Shown piece after piece: positions 45,997 through 56,357 of a stretch of DNA of 64,000 nt; positions within the stretch are counted from its first letter, which is position 1, and each line of letters opens with the position of its first letter. The DNA is from Rhodococcus pyridinivorans (GTDB lineage Bacteria > Actinomycetota > Actinomycetes > Mycobacteriales > Mycobacteriaceae). Location of the stretch: positions 3,348,001-3,412,000 of the forward strand of contig NZ_FNRX01000002.1 of NCBI RefSeq assembly GCF_900105195.1, read 5' to 3'. Under the pieces are notes generated by a model. The model was not told where the DNA came from, did no database searches, and saw only the letters and a list, made by a program, of their open reading frames with translations. Made by a program: the position numbers and the translations under genes.

Positions 45997-47496
45997 CTAA
46001 CCTCCCGACTCGTCCTGGACGCGCACCTGCCGGTCCGCGCCCGTCACCGCCCATCGTCCCGAGAGCGTGCGCCACACGACGGCGATCATCCGGAACACGA
46101 TGAACACCGTAAGCCCCGTCCAGATACCCGCCAGACCCCAGTCGTACGCGAGCGACAACCAGATCAACGGCAGGAAGCCGAACAGCGCCGAGGCCAGCGT
46201 CGCGGTGCGCAGGAAGGCGGCGTCCCCCGCACCGAGGAGAACACCGTCGAGTGCGAAGACGATTCCCGCGAGCGGCATGATCGCGACGAAGAACCACCAC
46301 GCGACGCCGATCTGGTCGAGCACCTCGGTATCGGTGGTGAACAGATCAGGAATCACATCCTTCCCCGCCACGAAGACCACCGCGAGGACGACGGCGAAGA
46401 CCACCGACCACGCCGACAACCGCCACGCCAGGCGAGTCGCGCCCCGGCGGTCGGCCGCACCGAGCGCGGCGCCGACGAGGGCCTGCGCGGCGATCGCCAG
46501 CGAGTCCAGGGTGAGGGTCACGAAGGTCCACAGTTGCAGCACGACCTGATGACCGGCCACCGCGGCCGCACCGAAACGCGACGCCACCGCCGCCGCGGAC
46601 AGGAAGCAGGCCTGGAATGCGAGGCTGCGCGCGATCAGGTCACGTCCGAGCCGCAACTGTGCCCCGATCACGGCGGGTCGCGGTCGCAGCGGAACCCCGG
46701 ACCGCAGCAGCGCCACGACGAACAGGACGGCCGTCACGGACTGCCCGATCACGTTGGCGATGGCGGAACCGACGAGTTCCCACCGGGGAGCGCCCAGCAG
46801 TCCGTGGACCAGTACCGGGCACAGCACCGCCGACAGGGCGAGGCCGGCGATGACGAATCGCAGCGGCCGCATCGTGTCCTGGACGCCGCGCATCCAACCG
46901 TTCCCGGCCAGGCCGACGAGGATCGGGGGAGCCCCGAACAGCGCGACGCGCAGCCACGAGACGGCGGCGTCGGCGATCTCGGCATCGCCGGCGAGCAGCC
47001 GCGCGACGGGGCCGGCCAGCACCTGGCCGACGAGCAGGATCGCAAGTCCGACGATCATCGCGAGCCAGGTCGCCTGCACGCCCTCGCCGACAGCGTCGTC
47101 GTGCCGGTCCGCACCGTGGAAACGCGCCGCGCGCGCGGTGGTGCCGTACGACAGGAAGGTGAGCTGGGTGCTCACCTGCGCGAGGATCAACCCGCCGATC
47201 GCGAGACCGGCCAGGGGCAGCGCCCCCAGCCGGCCGACGACGGCGATGTCGAACAGCAGGTAGAGCGGTTCGGCCGCGAGCACCCCGAGGGCGGGAAGGA
47301 CGAGCCCGAGGATCCGCCGTCCGGTGACGTCGGAAGCGTGTGAGCCGCCGGGCGTCTCAGAGGCGCGTGAGCCGCCGGGCGTCTCAGAGGCGCGTGAGCC
47401 GCCGGGCGTCTCAGAGGCGCGTGAGCCGCCGGGCGTCTCAGAGGCGCGTGAGCCGCCGGGCGTCTCAGAGGCGGGCGACCCGCCGGACGCAGTCAA
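45997..47496 (-). CDS. dinF: MATE family efflux transporter (DinF-like) with repeated N-terminus
   Basis: 499 residues from TTG 47496, which overlaps the nrnA stop (TTGA). After a tail of about 60 residues come 12 membrane helices, with MATE features GVLAAEPLYLLFDIAVVGRLG and VLLGAGDAAFLRTA. It is a sodium- or proton-driven drug/metabolite exporter of the DinF subfamily. Residues 10-54 are five copies of SETPGGSRA (the last SETPGGSHA), encoded by a 27-bp minisatellite. The tail is cytoplasmic by prediction and probably dispensable. Position between phosphoesterase and nrnA resembles Rv2836c-Rv2837c. Confidence 0.88.
   Translation of the reverse strand: MTASGGSPASETPGGSRASETPGGSRASETPGGSRASETPGGSRASETPGGSHASDVTGRRILGLVLPALGVLAAEPLYLLFDIAVVGRLGALPLAGLAIGGLILAQVSTQLTFLSYGTTARAARFHGADRHDDAVGEGVQATWLAMIVGLAILLVGQVLAGPVARLLAGDAEIADAAVSWLRVALFGAPPILVGLAGNGWMRGVQDTMRPLRFVIAGLALSAVLCPVLVHGLLGAPRWELVGSAIANVIGQSVTAVLFVVALLRSGVPLRPRPAVIGAQLRLGRDLIARSLAFQACFLSAAAVASRFGAAAVAGHQVVLQLWTFVTLTLDSLAIAAQALVGAALGAADRRGATRLAWRLSAWSVVFAVVLAVVFVAGKDVIPDLFTTDTEVLDQIGVAWWFFVAIMPLAGIVFALDGVLLGAGDAAFLRTATLASALFGFLPLIWLSLAYDWGLAGIWTGLTVFIVFRMIAVVWRTLSGRWAVTGADRQVRVQDESGG
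47340..47474 (-). repeat. Five-copy 27-bp minisatellite in the MATE gene
   Basis: Five consecutive 27-bp units (47340, 47367, 47394, 47421, 47448), identical apart from the last base of the fifth. The period is nine codons, so copy-number change would keep the frame. Each unit contains CGCCGGGCGTCTCAGAGG on the plus strand. Confidence 0.95.
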
Positions 47497-48545
47497 CCGA
47501 GCACGCCGCGCAGGGCGGCGACGATCCGATCGGTGTCGCCGTGGGCGGTGTACCCCGCCGCCAGGCGGTGTCCTCCGCCGCCGAGTGCGGTGGCGACGGC
47601 GGACACGTCCACCGAGGTCTTCGCGCGCAGCGAGACGGTCCACTCCTCGGGAGCGACCTCCTTGAACACCGCGGCGACCTCGGCCTCGGCGGTGGTGCGC
47701 ACGATGTCGATGACGCTCTCGACCTCCTCCGGACCGAGATGCGCGGAGTCGGCGCGCCGGACGAAGGCGTAGACCAGTCCCCTGCCCTGAGCAGCGTCGC
47801 GTTCGAGTGTGGCGGTGGCCAGCACCGACGACAGCATCGGCAACCACCCGAAGGGATGGGTGTCGAGCAGGGCCCGCGTGATCGACGTGCCGTCGATACC
47901 GGTGGCGAGCAGGCGCTCGGCAAGTCCGTGGGCCTGCGGGCGACCCCAGCGGAACGATCCGGTGTCGGTCACCAGTCCCGCGTACAGGCAGTGCGCGAGT
48001 GCGGCGTCGATCTCGACACCCCACACGTCGAAGAGGTCGGCGAGCACCATCGCGGTGGCCTCGGACTCCGGGTCGACGAGGTTGTGGGTGCCGAACCGCG
48101 TGTTGGACAGGTGGTGGTCGATCACCAGGACGTTCGGGGCGGTCTTCAGACGGTCGCGCAGGACACCGAGACGGCCCGCGGTACCGCAGTCGACGGTCAC
48201 CACGAGATCGGCCTCACGGCGTACCTCCGCGACCGGCGTGACCAGGTGTGCGCCCGGCAGCGACCGCATCGAGTCCGGCATGTTCGCGGGCGAACCGAAC
48301 GCGACCTGCACGGTGACACCGCGTCGCTCGAGCGCCAGCCCGAGGGCCAGCCCGCTGCCGAGGGTGTCGGCGTCGGGGTTGATGTGGCACAGCACCGTCA
48401 CGGTGGCCGCCGCGTCGAGCAGTGCGGCGGCACCGTGCAGGTCGACGGATCCTGCCGGGCCGGACGGGACGCCGGCATCGTCCCGGTGCGACGGGACCAC
48501 CGGAGGAGTCGGGTCGGGCACCGGTGCGTTATTCGTCGTCGTCAC
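47493..48545 (-). CDS. nrnA: Bifunctional oligoribonuclease / PAP phosphatase NrnA
   Basis: 350 residues from GTG 48545; longer starts (ATG 48584) are possible and would overlap rbfA by 56 bases. DHH-family motifs: [35 protein letters not shown], with the DHHA1 nucleic-acid site [10 protein letters not shown] near the end. It degrades nano-RNA and 3'-phosphoadenosine 5'-phosphate (Rv2837c also cleaves cyclic dinucleotides). It overlaps rbfA at its start and the MATE gene at its end, indicating one operon. Confidence 0.93.
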   Translation of the reverse strand: MTTTNNAPVPDPTPPVVPSHRDDAGVPSGPAGSVDLHGAAALLDAAATVTVLCHINPDADTLGSGLALGLALERRGVTVQVAFGSPANMPDSMRSLPGAHLVTPVAEVRREADLVVTVDCGTAGRLGVLRDRLKTAPNVLVIDHHLSNTRFGTHNLVDPESEATAMVLADLFDVWGVEIDAALAHCLYAGLVTDTGSFRWGRPQAHGLAERLLATGIDGTSITRALLDTHPFGWLPMLSSVLATATLERDAAQGRGLVYAFVRRADSAHLGPEEVESVIDIVRTTAEAEVAAVFKEVAPEEWTVSLRAKTSVDVSAVATALGGGGHRLAAGYTAHGDTDRIVAALRGVLG

Positions 48546-48987
48546 CGGCGTCGCGCTCACGGGATTCCTTGTAGGGATCGGCATCGCCGGCCGGAACGGC
48601 GCCCTCACGGGCGCGTGCGACCTCGTCGTCGGCCGCGCGAGCGCGCGCGAGGAGTTCCTCCATGTGCCGTGCCGTGTCGGGCACGGTGTCGGTGACGAAC
48701 GTCAGCGTCGGGGTGAACCGCACACCGGTGCCGGCGCCGACCTTCGAGCGGAGCACGCCCTTGGCCTTCTCGAGGCCGGCAGCAGCGGCCTCGTGATCGG
48801 GTTCGGTGTTCAGATCCGCGCCCCGGACCGTGTAGTAGACGGTGGCGTCGTGCAGATCCGCGGTGACCTTCGCGTCGGTGATCGTCACGAACTCGAGGCG
48901 CGGATCCTTGATCTCGAGGTCGATGGCGGTGGCCACGATGGTGGCAATGCGCTTCGCGAGTCGGCGAGCCCGTGCTGGATCGGCCAT
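48529..48987 (-). CDS. rbfA: 30S ribosome-binding factor RbfA
   Basis: 152 residues. KH-like core beginning [17 protein letters not shown], with [21 protein letters not shown] and HMEELLARA. It assists 16S rRNA 5'-end maturation and cold adaptation. The C-terminal acidic tail ([10 protein letters not shown]) is encoded where the start of nrnA overlaps. It is preceded by the DUF503 gene by 53 bases and belongs to the nusA-infB block. Confidence 0.96.
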   Translation of the reverse strand: MADPARARRLAKRIATIVATAIDLEIKDPRLEFVTITDAKVTADLHDATVYYTVRGADLNTEPDHEAAAAGLEKAKGVLRSKVGAGTGVRFTPTLTFVTDTVPDTARHMEELLARARAADDEVARAREGAVPAGDADPYKESRERDAGDDDE

Positions 48988-49040
48988 GTCGTTCGTTCCC
49001 TTCTGTAGCCGCCGGCAGGCGGCCTGTCGTGCGGCCGGGA

Positions 49041-49331
49041 TCAGTCCTCGGGCCCGTACAGCCTGCGTCTGACCGACAGCAGGTCGAGTTCGGGCCGCTG
49101 GGCGACCAGCCGCTCACACTTGTCCAGTATCTCTCCGACGTGCGCGAGGTCGGGGGCGACGACCGCCACACCCACCTGCGCCCGGCGGTACAGATCGTGT
49201 TCCCCGGTTTCGGCGGCGGACACCCCGAGCCGGCGCAGTTCTGCGACCACCGGACGGATCGCCGATCTCTTCTGCTTGAGCGAATGCACGTCGCCGAGCA
49301 GCAGGTCGAGTTCGAGCGCTCCCAGATACAT
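49041..49331 (-). CDS. DUF503 family protein
   Basis: 96 residues, [23 protein letters not shown], the characteristic start of DUF503 (YlxP-like), with [24 protein letters not shown] and ending RRLYGPED. Found between infB and rbfA in many Gram-positive bacteria; role in ribosome assembly is suspected but unproven. ATG 49331 has GAGGAG 8-13 bases upstream, which sets the start against a longer open frame. Confidence 0.92.
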   Translation of the reverse strand: MYLGALELDLLLGDVHSLKQKRSAIRPVVAELRRLGVSAAETGEHDLYRRAQVGVAVVAPDLAHVGEILDKCERLVAQRPELDLLSVRRRLYGPED

Positions 49332-49455
49332 TCGCTTCTCTCCTCGAGGACACTCCGGTCGGCCGTCCGGTCGGCTCCGTGCCGGCCGGGTCGGGCGTCC
49401 CGACACACCCGTGGCGGCGAACGACGAATCGTTCACCGCCACGGGTGCGGGTGGA

Positions 49456-52335
49456 TCAGTCGCGCGGCTTCTCGCGCAACTCGTACGCCTCGATCACGTC
49501 GCCGACCTTGATGTCGGAGTAGGTGATCGTCAAACCGCACTCGAAGCCCTCGCGGACCTCGGTGACGTCGTCCTTCTCGCGGCGCAGCGACGAGATGGTG
49601 ACCGTCTCGGCCACGACGTTGCTGTCGCGGATGAGGCGGGCCTTCGCGTTGCGCTTGACGATGCCGGACTGCACGAGGCAACCCGCGATGTTGCCGACCT
49701 TCGACGACTTGAAGATCGCGCGGATCTCGGCGCGGCCGAGCTCGACCTCCTCGTAGATCGGCTTGAGCATGCCCTTGAGGGCCTTCTCCACCTCGTCGAT
49801 CGCCTGGTAGATGACCGAGTAGTAGCGGATGTCGACACCCTCGCGGTTCGCGAGCTCGGTGGCCTTGCCCTCGGCGCGGACGTTGAAGCCGATGATCACG
49901 GCGTTCGACGCGGCAGCGAGGTTGACGTTGGTCTCGGTGACGCCACCGACACCGCGGTCGATGACCCGCAGGCGCACCTCGTCGTCGATCTCGATACCCA
50001 TGAGCGCCTCTTCGAGGGCCTCGACGGTACCCGAGTTGTCGCCCTTGAGGATGAGGTTGAGCTCGTTGTGCTCCTTGAGAGCGGCATCGAGATCCTCGAG
50101 GCTGATGCGCTTACGGCTACGTGCTGCGAGCGCGTTGCGCTTGCGGGCATTACGCCGGTCGGCGATCTGACGCGCGATGCGGTCCTCTTCGACGACGACG
50201 AGGTTGTCCCCGGCGCCGGGCACCGACGTGAAGCCGACGACCTGGACCGGACGCGAAGGCAGTGCCTCGAGCACGTCCTCGCCGTGCTCGTCGACCATGC
50301 GGCGCACGCGGCCGTAGGCGTCGCCGGCGACGATCGAGTCGCCGACCCGCAGAGTGCCGCGCTGGATGAGCACCGTGGCCACCGGACCGCGACCGCGGTC
50401 GAGGTGCGCCTCGATGGCGACGCCCTGCGCCTCCATGTCCGGGTTGGCCCGCAGATCGAGCGCTGCGTCGGCGGTGAGCAGCACCGCTTCGAGCAGCTGG
50501 TCGATGTTGAGGTTCTGCTTCGCGGAGATGTCGACGAACATGGTGTCGCCGCCGTACTCCTCCGCCACCAGCCCGTACTCGGTGAGCTGCTGACGGATCT
50601 TCTGAGGGTTCGCACCCTCCTTGTCGATCTTGTTCACCGCGACCACGATCGGGACATCGGCGGCCTGTGCGTGGTTGATCGCCTCCACCGTCTGCGGCAT
50701 GACGCCGTCGTCGGCTGCGACCACGAGGATCGCGATGTCCGTCGCCTTCGCGCCGCGGGCACGCATCGCGGTGAACGCCTCGTGACCCGGGGTGTCGATG
50801 AAGGTGATCAGGCGATCTTCACCGTTGAGGTGGGTCATCACCTGGTAGGCACCGATGTGCTGGGTGATGCCACCGGCCTCACCCTCGCCGACGTTCTCCT
50901 TCCGGATCGTGTCGAGCAGGCGGGTCTTGCCGTGGTCGACGTGACCCATGACGGTGACCACCGGCGGACGCTGCTGGAGGTCTTCCTCGCCGCCCTCGTC
51001 CTCGCCGTACTGGATGTCGAACGACTCGAGCAGCTCGCGGTCCTCATCCTCGGGCGAGACGACCTGCACGACGTAGTTCATCTCCGAGCCGAGCAGCTCG
51101 AGGATGTCGTCGTTCACCGACTGAGTGGCCGTGACCATCTCACCGAGGTTGAACAGCGCCTGCACCAGGGCCGACGGGTTCGCGTCGATCTTCTCGGCGA
51201 AGTCGGACAGCGATGCGCCGCGAGCGAGACGGATGGTCTCGCCGTTGCCACGCGGCAACCGCACGCCGCCGACCGACGGCGCCTGCATCGAATCGTATTC
51301 CTGCCGCTTCTGCCGCTTCGACTTACGACCACGACGCGGAGCGCCACCGGGACGACCGAACGCGCCGGCTGCACCGCCGCGACCGCGTCCACCGCCACCG
51401 CCACCGGGGCGACCGCGGAAACCACCGGGAGCACCTGCACCTGCAGGTGCGCCGCCACCGGCACCGCCACCGCGGTAGCCGCCGCCACCACCACCGGGAC
51501 GTCCACCGGGAGCTCCGCCCGGACGACCCGGACGACCGGATGCGGCCGGACGCGCAGCACGCTGCGGCATCGCACCCGGGTTGGGACGCGGGGGCATCGA
51601 ACCCGGGGACGGACGGGGACCGCCCTGTCCGGGCGCGGGGCGGGGACCGCCCTGTCCGGGAGCCGGACGCGGACCGGCCTGGCCGGGTCCGGGACGCGGG
51701 CCACCGGGGCCTGCTGCGGGACGTCCCTGTCCGGGCGTGGGGCGGGGGCCGCCCTGTCCGGGGGTAGGACGCGGTCCGCCCGGGCCGGGGCGCGGGGCAC
51801 CCGGACGCGGAGCGGGACGCTCGGCCGGAGCCGAGGAGTACGGGTTGTTACCGACGCGCGGGGTCTTCGGACCCGGACGCGGACCGGCCGGCTTGGGGCC
51901 GGGCTTGGCCGCGGGAGCCTGCGGCGTCGCGCTGGGAGCCTGAGCAGCCGGGGACTGCGGTGCCGCCTGGGCAGCGGGGGCCTGCGGCGCGGGAGCCGCG
52001 GGCTCCTCCGGTGCCGGAGCGGGCTTGGGAGCAGCCGGCTTCGGTGCGCCGGGCTTCGGACGCGCGGTCTCGGCCGCGGGGGCCGGGCTCGCAGGGGTGG
52101 GCCGGGGACCCGGCCGGGGGGCACCGGGCTTCGGTGCGGGGTTGGGTGCAGCCTTCGCGGCTGCATCGCCTTCGGTCTTACCGAACGATTCGCGCAGTCG
52201 ACGCGCGACCGGCGGTTCGACGGTCGACGACGCGGACTTGACGAACTCGCCCTGTTCCTTCAGGCGTGCGAGTAGTTCCTTGCTGGTGACACCGAGTTCT
52301 TTCGCCAACTCGTGCACGCGGGCCTTGCCTGCCAC
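49456..52335 (-). CDS. infB: Translation initiation factor IF-2
   Basis: 959 residues. N-terminal IF2N domain ([20 protein letters not shown]), then about 280 residues of Pro/Gly/Ala/Arg-rich linker with GQGGPRPxP repeats, then the GTPase: G1 GHVDHGKT (about 462-469), G2 [11 protein letters not shown]3 DTPGH, G4 NKID, followed by domains II-IV. It places fMet-tRNA on the 30S subunit. GTG 52335 has GAGGAG six bases upstream. The linker is extended, as in other actinobacteria. Confidence 0.98.
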   Translation of the reverse strand: MAGKARVHELAKELGVTSKELLARLKEQGEFVKSASSTVEPPVARRLRESFGKTEGDAAAKAAPNPAPKPGAPRPGPRPTPASPAPAAETARPKPGAPKPAAPKPAPAPEEPAAPAPQAPAAQAAPQSPAAQAPSATPQAPAAKPGPKPAGPRPGPKTPRVGNNPYSSAPAERPAPRPGAPRPGPGGPRPTPGQGGPRPTPGQGRPAAGPGGPRPGPGQAGPRPAPGQGGPRPAPGQGGPRPSPGSMPPRPNPGAMPQRAARPAASGRPGRPGGAPGGRPGGGGGGYRGGGAGGGAPAGAGAPGGFRGRPGGGGGGRGRGGAAGAFGRPGGAPRRGRKSKRQKRQEYDSMQAPSVGGVRLPRGNGETIRLARGASLSDFAEKIDANPSALVQALFNLGEMVTATQSVNDDILELLGSEMNYVVQVVSPEDEDRELLESFDIQYGEDEGGEEDLQQRPPVVTVMGHVDHGKTRLLDTIRKENVGEGEAGGITQHIGAYQVMTHLNGEDRLITFIDTPGHEAFTAMRARGAKATDIAILVVAADDGVMPQTVEAINHAQAADVPIVVAVNKIDKEGANPQKIRQQLTEYGLVAEEYGGDTMFVDISAKQNLNIDQLLEAVLLTADAALDLRANPDMEAQGVAIEAHLDRGRGPVATVLIQRGTLRVGDSIVAGDAYGRVRRMVDEHGEDVLEALPSRPVQVVGFTSVPGAGDNLVVVEEDRIARQIADRRNARKRNALAARSRKRISLEDLDAALKEHNELNLILKGDNSGTVEALEEALMGIEIDDEVRLRVIDRGVGGVTETNVNLAAASNAVIIGFNVRAEGKATELANREGVDIRYYSVIYQAIDEVEKALKGMLKPIYEEVELGRAEIRAIFKSSKVGNIAGCLVQSGIVKRNAKARLIRDSNVVAETVTISSLRREKDDVTEVREGFECGLTITYSDIKVGDVIEAYELREKPRD
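51580..51790 (-). repeat. GQGGPRPxPG-coding repeats in infB
   Basis: The coding strand contains about eight imperfect 24-30-bp units specifying PGQGGPRP(A/T/S)PG and [10 protein letters not shown] variants. Differences are mostly single bases. It is coding low-complexity sequence in the flexible linker, not a mobile repeat. Confidence 0.8.
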
Positions 52336-52351
52336 TGCTCTCCTCACTGAT

Positions 52352-52383
52352 GAGGTCGAGCGGCCGACTGCCCGCACGACCTC
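52352..52383 (-). promoter_or_regulatory. Leader hairpin just upstream of infB
   Basis: GAGGTCG-t-GCGG, loop of eight, CCGC-t-CGACCTC, giving 11 pairs with one symmetrical T-T/A-A interruption, ending 16 bases before the start codon. It lies in the 204-base gap after ylxR, where no gene is seen, and may be an mRNA leader structure or a partial terminator. Confidence 0.45.
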
Positions 52384-52539
52384 GGGTTATCTCCGATGGA
52401 CGTTCATCGCTGGTGCTTCACGGTGTGCTCATGAGTGTTCGTGCCTGTTCTTCTCAGAGTGCGATGTCACTGTTGGTGTTCCTCGTCGTCGTTCCCACGA
52501 TCGTCGTACCCGGCCGAGGCCGACTCGATGCGTCCGTGA

Positions 52540-52848
52540 TCACTGTGCCGTGGACCCGACCAGCTGATCCAGCGCTGTGGTGTCCGGATACCCGGTCACG
52601 CGCAGTGCCCTGCCGAATGCTCGACGCCGAACCGCCAGGCCCAGACATTCCGGGTTGGGATGCAACCAAGCACCTCGCCCGGGAAGCCTGCGTCGGGGAT
52701 CGGGAATCACGGCGAAACCTGACGGTTCCTCCTCGCGCGCCACCACCCGGAGCAGTTCGGCAGCCAGCGTTCGCTGCCGACATCCGACACAGGTCCGCAC
52801 CGTAGTGGCGCGTTCCCCGCCGGTCGAGGACAGGTCATGCTGAACCAT
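52540..52848 (-). CDS. YlxR (DUF448) family RNA-binding protein
   Basis: 102 residues. The signature RTCVGCRQR (18-26) and GRGAWLHPNPECL (57-69) define YlxR, a small nucleic-acid-binding protein encoded between nusA and infB in Gram-positive bacteria and reported to influence RNase P or transcription. ATG 52848 lies 44 bases after the nusA stop; TACAGT (52854-52859) five bases upstream might serve as an internal promoter. Confidence 0.93.
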   Translation of the reverse strand: MVQHDLSSTGGERATTVRTCVGCRQRTLAAELLRVVAREEEPSGFAVIPDPRRRLPGRGAWLHPNPECLGLAVRRRAFGRALRVTGYPDTTALDQLVGSTAQ

Positions 52849-52892
52849 CGACCACTGTACCGCTGATTTGCCCGGAATCCCGCATCCCACTC

Positions 52893-53921
52893 CTACGCGC
52901 CTGTCGAGCCGCCGCGCGAATCGTCGTTCCCGGCCGGTGCCGCGTCGCTGCGGATGTCGATCCGCCAGCCGGTCAGCCGGGCCGCGAGCCGGGCGTTCTG
53001 CCCTTCCTTGCCGATCGCGAGGGACAACTGGAAGTCGGGAACGACCACCCGGGCGGCGCGCGCGTCGGGGTCGACGACCGTGACCGACACCACCTTCGAC
53101 GGCGACAGTGCGTTGCCCACGAACTTCGCGGGGTCCTCGTCGTAGTCGATGATGTCGATCTTCTCCTCGCCGAGTTCGCGCATCACGTTGCGCACCCGCT
53201 GCCCCATCGGGCCGATGCACGCACCCTTGGCGTTGAGGCCGGGGACGGTCGAGTGCACGGCGATCTTCGAGCGGTGCCCGGCCTCGCGGGCGACGGCGAC
53301 GATCTCCACCGACTCGTCGGCGATCTCCGGGACCTCGAGGGCGAACAACTTGCGCACCAGATTGGGATGCGTCCGCGACAGGGTGATCTGCGGGCCGCGC
53401 TGTCCGCGGGAGACGCCCACGACGTAGCACTTGATGCGGTCGCCGTGCTCGTAGGACTCCCCCGGCACCTGCTCGGCCGGCGGGATCAGTCCCTCGGCGT
53501 TGTTCGTCTCGCCGCCGATCTTCACGACGACCATGCCGCGGGCGTTGGCACGCGAGTCGCGCTGCACGACGCCGCTGACGATCTCACCCTCGTGGGTCGC
53601 GAACTCACCGAAGCGCTGTTCGTGCTCGGCGTCGCGGATGCGCTGCATGATGACCTGACGCGCGGTGGTCGCCGCGATCCGGCCGAAGTCCTCGGGAGTG
53701 TCGTCCCACTCGGCGATCAGGTTGCCGTCGGCGTCGCGCTCCTCGGCGAGGACCTGGATGGCGCCGGTCTTCGTGTCGACCACGACCCGCGCGTGCGGCT
53801 GGTGTCCGTCGACGTGCCTGTACGCCGTGAGCAGGGCCGTCTCGAGCGTCGCGATCAGCTCGTCGAACGGGATGTTCTTCTCCGCCTCGAGCATGCGCAG
53901 GGCGGCGATCTCGATATTCAC
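52893..53921 (-). CDS. nusA: Transcription termination/antitermination factor NusA
   Basis: 342 residues: N-terminal RNA-polymerase-binding domain ([20 protein letters not shown]), S1 domain ([20 protein letters not shown]) and two KH domains ([37 protein letters not shown]). The actinobacterial form lacks the C-terminal acidic repeats of E. coli. GTG 53921 overlaps the rimP stop by four bases. It modulates pausing, termination and rRNA antitermination. Confidence 0.97.
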   Translation of the reverse strand: MNIEIAALRMLEAEKNIPFDELIATLETALLTAYRHVDGHQPHARVVVDTKTGAIQVLAEERDADGNLIAEWDDTPEDFGRIAATTARQVIMQRIRDAEHEQRFGEFATHEGEIVSGVVQRDSRANARGMVVVKIGGETNNAEGLIPPAEQVPGESYEHGDRIKCYVVGVSRGQRGPQITLSRTHPNLVRKLFALEVPEIADESVEIVAVAREAGHRSKIAVHSTVPGLNAKGACIGPMGQRVRNVMRELGEEKIDIIDYDEDPAKFVGNALSPSKVVSVTVVDPDARAARVVVPDFQLSLAIGKEGQNARLAARLTGWRIDIRSDAAPAGNDDSRGGSTGA

Positions 53922-54517
53922 TTGTCCACCTTCGTTTCGTTCGTCTCGTCGTGGTCGTCGCTGCCCGTGTCGTCCTCGGGCCCTTCGGCCAGCTCCCCGG
54001 CCGCGACCCGGCCGTCCGGAACCCCGCCCGCGAGCTCGAGTTCCCTCGGTGGCGGCGGGGAGAACTCCACCTCCACCACCGCTCTGCGCACCGCCGAGAG
54101 CGGGACCGAACGCACGACCGGCCCGGACCGATCGGGCAGGACGAGCCTGATCTCGTCGCCGACGAGCTCGCCGATGCGTGCGACGAGGGTCTCGTCGGCC
54201 AGTTCCACCTTCGTCTTGCGACCCTGAGCGCGCCGCCAGTGGCGGGGCTCGGTCAGGGGCCGGCCGATCCCGGGGCTGGTGACCTCCAGGACGTAGGGCG
54301 ACTCGCCGAAGTCCGAGACTCCGTCGAATGCCTCGGAGACGATCCTGCTCAGGCGGGCCGCCTCGTCGAGACCGAGACCTGCGTCGCTGTCGACGAGGAG
54401 GCGCACCGTACTGTGCTTTCCGGCGGCCGTGACCACCACGTCCTCGAGGTCGTATCCCTCTCTGGCGAGCAGATCGGAGACGAGCTCGACGATCCTCTCC
54501 GGGGGCGGCACAGGCAT
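53918..54517 (-). CDS. rimP: Ribosome maturation factor RimP
   Basis: 199 residues. [28 protein letters not shown] start, [15 protein letters not shown], and [14 protein letters not shown], the RimP signature; the C-terminal 45 residues form an acidic tail that is longer than usual. RimP acts in 30S assembly. ATG 54517 has GAGGAG 11 bases upstream. First gene of rimP-nusA-ylxR-infB-DUF503-rbfA. Confidence 0.95.
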   Translation of the reverse strand: MPVPPPERIVELVSDLLAREGYDLEDVVVTAAGKHSTVRLLVDSDAGLGLDEAARLSRIVSEAFDGVSDFGESPYVLEVTSPGIGRPLTEPRHWRRAQGRKTKVELADETLVARIGELVGDEIRLVLPDRSGPVVRSVPLSAVRRAVVEVEFSPPPPRELELAGGVPDGRVAAGELAEGPEDDTGSDDHDETNETKVDK

Positions 54518-54667
54518 GGCGGGCGGGCTCCTCGTTCAGTTGTGGTCGCAGCGGACAGCGGGCCGGAACGGATGCGTACCGGCAGACATCAAGCCTAACC
54601 CGCGTCTCCTGCTGCTGTGACCAGGGCGGCGTCCTTCGTCGGACGACGCGACTGGCAGGATGGTCCG

Positions 54668-55165
54668 GTGCCGATGCCACTCGACCGTCCCACCGTCTCC
54701 CGACGAACCCTCCTGCGATGGTCGTCGGTCGCCGTCGGTGGATTCGGAATCACGACGATCACCGCGTGCGGCGCCTCCGACGAGGATGCCGCCGAACCGG
54801 ATCCGCTGGCGGGTCAGGCGACCCGCGCCCGCACCGACGCCGCGATCGCGACCGCGCTGGTCGCGCGGGCGCCGGAGCTGTCCGCGCCGCTCACCACGAT
54901 CGCGGCCGAGCGGACCTCCCACGCCGACGCGCTCGAGGCCGAGATCGCCCGGATGGAGGGCGCCACCACGAGTTTCACTCCCCCGTCGACCACCGTGACC
55001 ACTCCCACCGGTGAGCTGCCGACCGTCGAGGCGCTCCGTGAGCGGTTGAACCGGTCGCAGCGCGAAGCCGCCGACCTCGCACGCACGCTCTCGGGTTACC
55101 GCGCGGGTCTGCTCGCCTCGATCAGCGCGTCCTGCGCCGTGCAGACGGCGGTGATGTTGCCGTGA
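54668..55165 (+). CDS. Putative Tat-exported lipoprotein next to a DUF4439 gene
   Basis: 165 residues from GTG 54668 (ATG 54674 possible). N-terminus SRRTLLRW is twin-arginine-like, followed by a hydrophobic stretch and lipobox ITAC (C34). The mature part is helical (about 60-150: [40 protein letters not shown]). It resembles Rv2843/Rv2844-region proteins and may share the ferritin-like four-helix theme of its partner. CAGGAT lies six bases before the GTG. The stop overlaps the next gene's start (GTGA). Confidence 0.72.
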   Translation: MPMPLDRPTVSRRTLLRWSSVAVGGFGITTITACGASDEDAAEPDPLAGQATRARTDAAIATALVARAPELSAPLTTIAAERTSHADALEAEIARMEGATTSFTPPSTTVTTPTGELPTVEALRERLNRSQREAADLARTLSGYRAGLLASISASCAVQTAVMLP

Positions 55166-55605
55166 GCTCACCCGAACTCGGTTCCGAACAGCAGGCCCTC
55201 GTCGACGCCCTCGAGGCCGAACACGCGGCGGTCTTCGGATACGGTGTGGTCGCGGCCTTCGCGGATCCCGCCCGCGCGAACGCCGTGGCGGAGGACACCG
55301 CAGCGCACCGCGCACGCCGTGATGCAACGATCGAGGCGTTGCGCGCCGCGAGCGTCGAGCCGCCGGTCGCGGCACCCGGTTACACCGTGCCGTTCCCGGT
55401 GATCGACGCCGCGTCCGCCGCGCAGCTCGCCGAACAGATAGAGAGCGACACCGCGGTCGCGTGGCGGTCCGTCGTCGAACGGGCACGCAGCGAGGCCACC
55501 CGGGCCACGGCCGTGGACGCACTCACCGAGGCGGCCCTGCGGGCGGCGCGGTGGCGGCAGAGCCGCGGAGTCGTGCCGTCGGTGGCCTTCCCCGGTCAAC
55601 CCTGA
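55162..55605 (+). CDS. DUF4439 (ferritin-like) protein
   Basis: 147 residues with EQQALVDALEAEHAAVFGYGVVAAF, the DUF4439 first helix pair, and later helices ending AALRAARWRQ. These domains adopt a ferritin-like bundle; E20 and H21 in EAEH could be metal ligands but a complete diiron site is not evident. No signal peptide. GTG 55162 overlaps the preceding lipoprotein stop, so the two products probably work together; the function is unknown. Confidence 0.8.
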   Translation: MSSPELGSEQQALVDALEAEHAAVFGYGVVAAFADPARANAVAEDTAAHRARRDATIEALRAASVEPPVAAPGYTVPFPVIDAASAAQLAEQIESDTAVAWRSVVERARSEATRATAVDALTEAALRAARWRQSRGVVPSVAFPGQP

Positions 55606-55643
55606 TCCGGTCGGCCTCGATCCGGTCGACTCCGAAGCACGGG

Positions 55644-56303
55644 TCACCCGGTCACGACCGCCAGCGCGAAGCCGTCCCAGCCCTTCGATCCGACGGTCTG
55701 CAACGCCGTCGCGTCGAGGCGCGGTTCGCGGGCGAGCAGTTCGAGCACGTCCCGCGACGCGCGGACCCGTTCGTCGTCGCTGCCCTGATCGACGATGGCC
55801 CCTGCCCGCACCACGTTGTCGACGACGATGACGGTGCCGGGTCGCGACAGCCCGAGCGCCGCGCGCACGTAGTTGCTGTTGTTCTCCTTGTCGGCGTCGA
55901 TGAACACCAGGTCGAAGGGATCCTCGTCGACCAGGCCCGGCAGCGAGTCCAGGGCGGGGCCGACTCGGATGTCCACACGGTCACCGACGCCGGCGCGGTC
56001 GAGATTGGCGCGGGCCACCTCGGCGTGCTTGCGCTCGTATTCGAGGGTGACCACCCGGCCGGACTCCCCGACGGCCCGGGCGAGCCAGATGGTCGAGTAT
56101 CCGCCGAGGGTGCCGATCTCCAGGACCCGGCGGGCACCCCGGATCCGTGCGAGCAGGTGCAGGAACTTGCCCTGCGGCGCGGACACGTCGATGGGCGGCA
56201 GTTCCGCTGCGGCGTTCGCCTCGAGCGCTGAGCTCAGCGCAGGATCGTCGCCGATCAGCACGTCGGTGAGGTAGTTGTCGGTCGCACTCCAGTTGTCGGC
56301 CAT
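55644..56303 (-). CDS. SAM-dependent O-methyltransferase (Methyltransf_3)
   Basis: 219 residues. SAM-binding motif LEIGTLGGYS at 61-70, acidic loop EYERKHAEVA, metal-binding FIDADKENNSNY (134-145) and VDN (161-163): a cation-dependent catechol/caffeoyl-CoA type O-methyltransferase. The acceptor is unknown. ATG 56303 is preferred because CACAAT lies seven bases upstream; ATG 56312 overlaps that hexamer. The next gene upstream on this strand, proS, ends with its own terminator. Confidence 0.88.
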   Translation of the reverse strand: MADNWSATDNYLTDVLIGDDPALSSALEANAAAELPPIDVSAPQGKFLHLLARIRGARRVLEIGTLGGYSTIWLARAVGESGRVVTLEYERKHAEVARANLDRAGVGDRVDIRVGPALDSLPGLVDEDPFDLVFIDADKENNSNYVRAALGLSRPGTVIVVDNVVRAGAIVDQGSDDERVRASRDVLELLAREPRLDATALQTVGSKGWDGFALAVVTG

Positions 56304-56357
56304 GTACCTCATTGTGGTTCGGCGCGCAGCGCACCACGGCGACTTCTGCCACATACG

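Noticed and set aside
47340..47474. Possible CRISPR array
   Set aside because: The 27-bp units are directly adjacent with no spacers and lie in frame in a MATE gene.
49120..52275. Open frame of 1051 codons on the plus strand opposite infB
   Set aside because: It is the antisense of infB in a GC-rich, codon-biased gene; the translation is low-complexity (H/R/D/T/G-rich) with no domain, and infB is certain.
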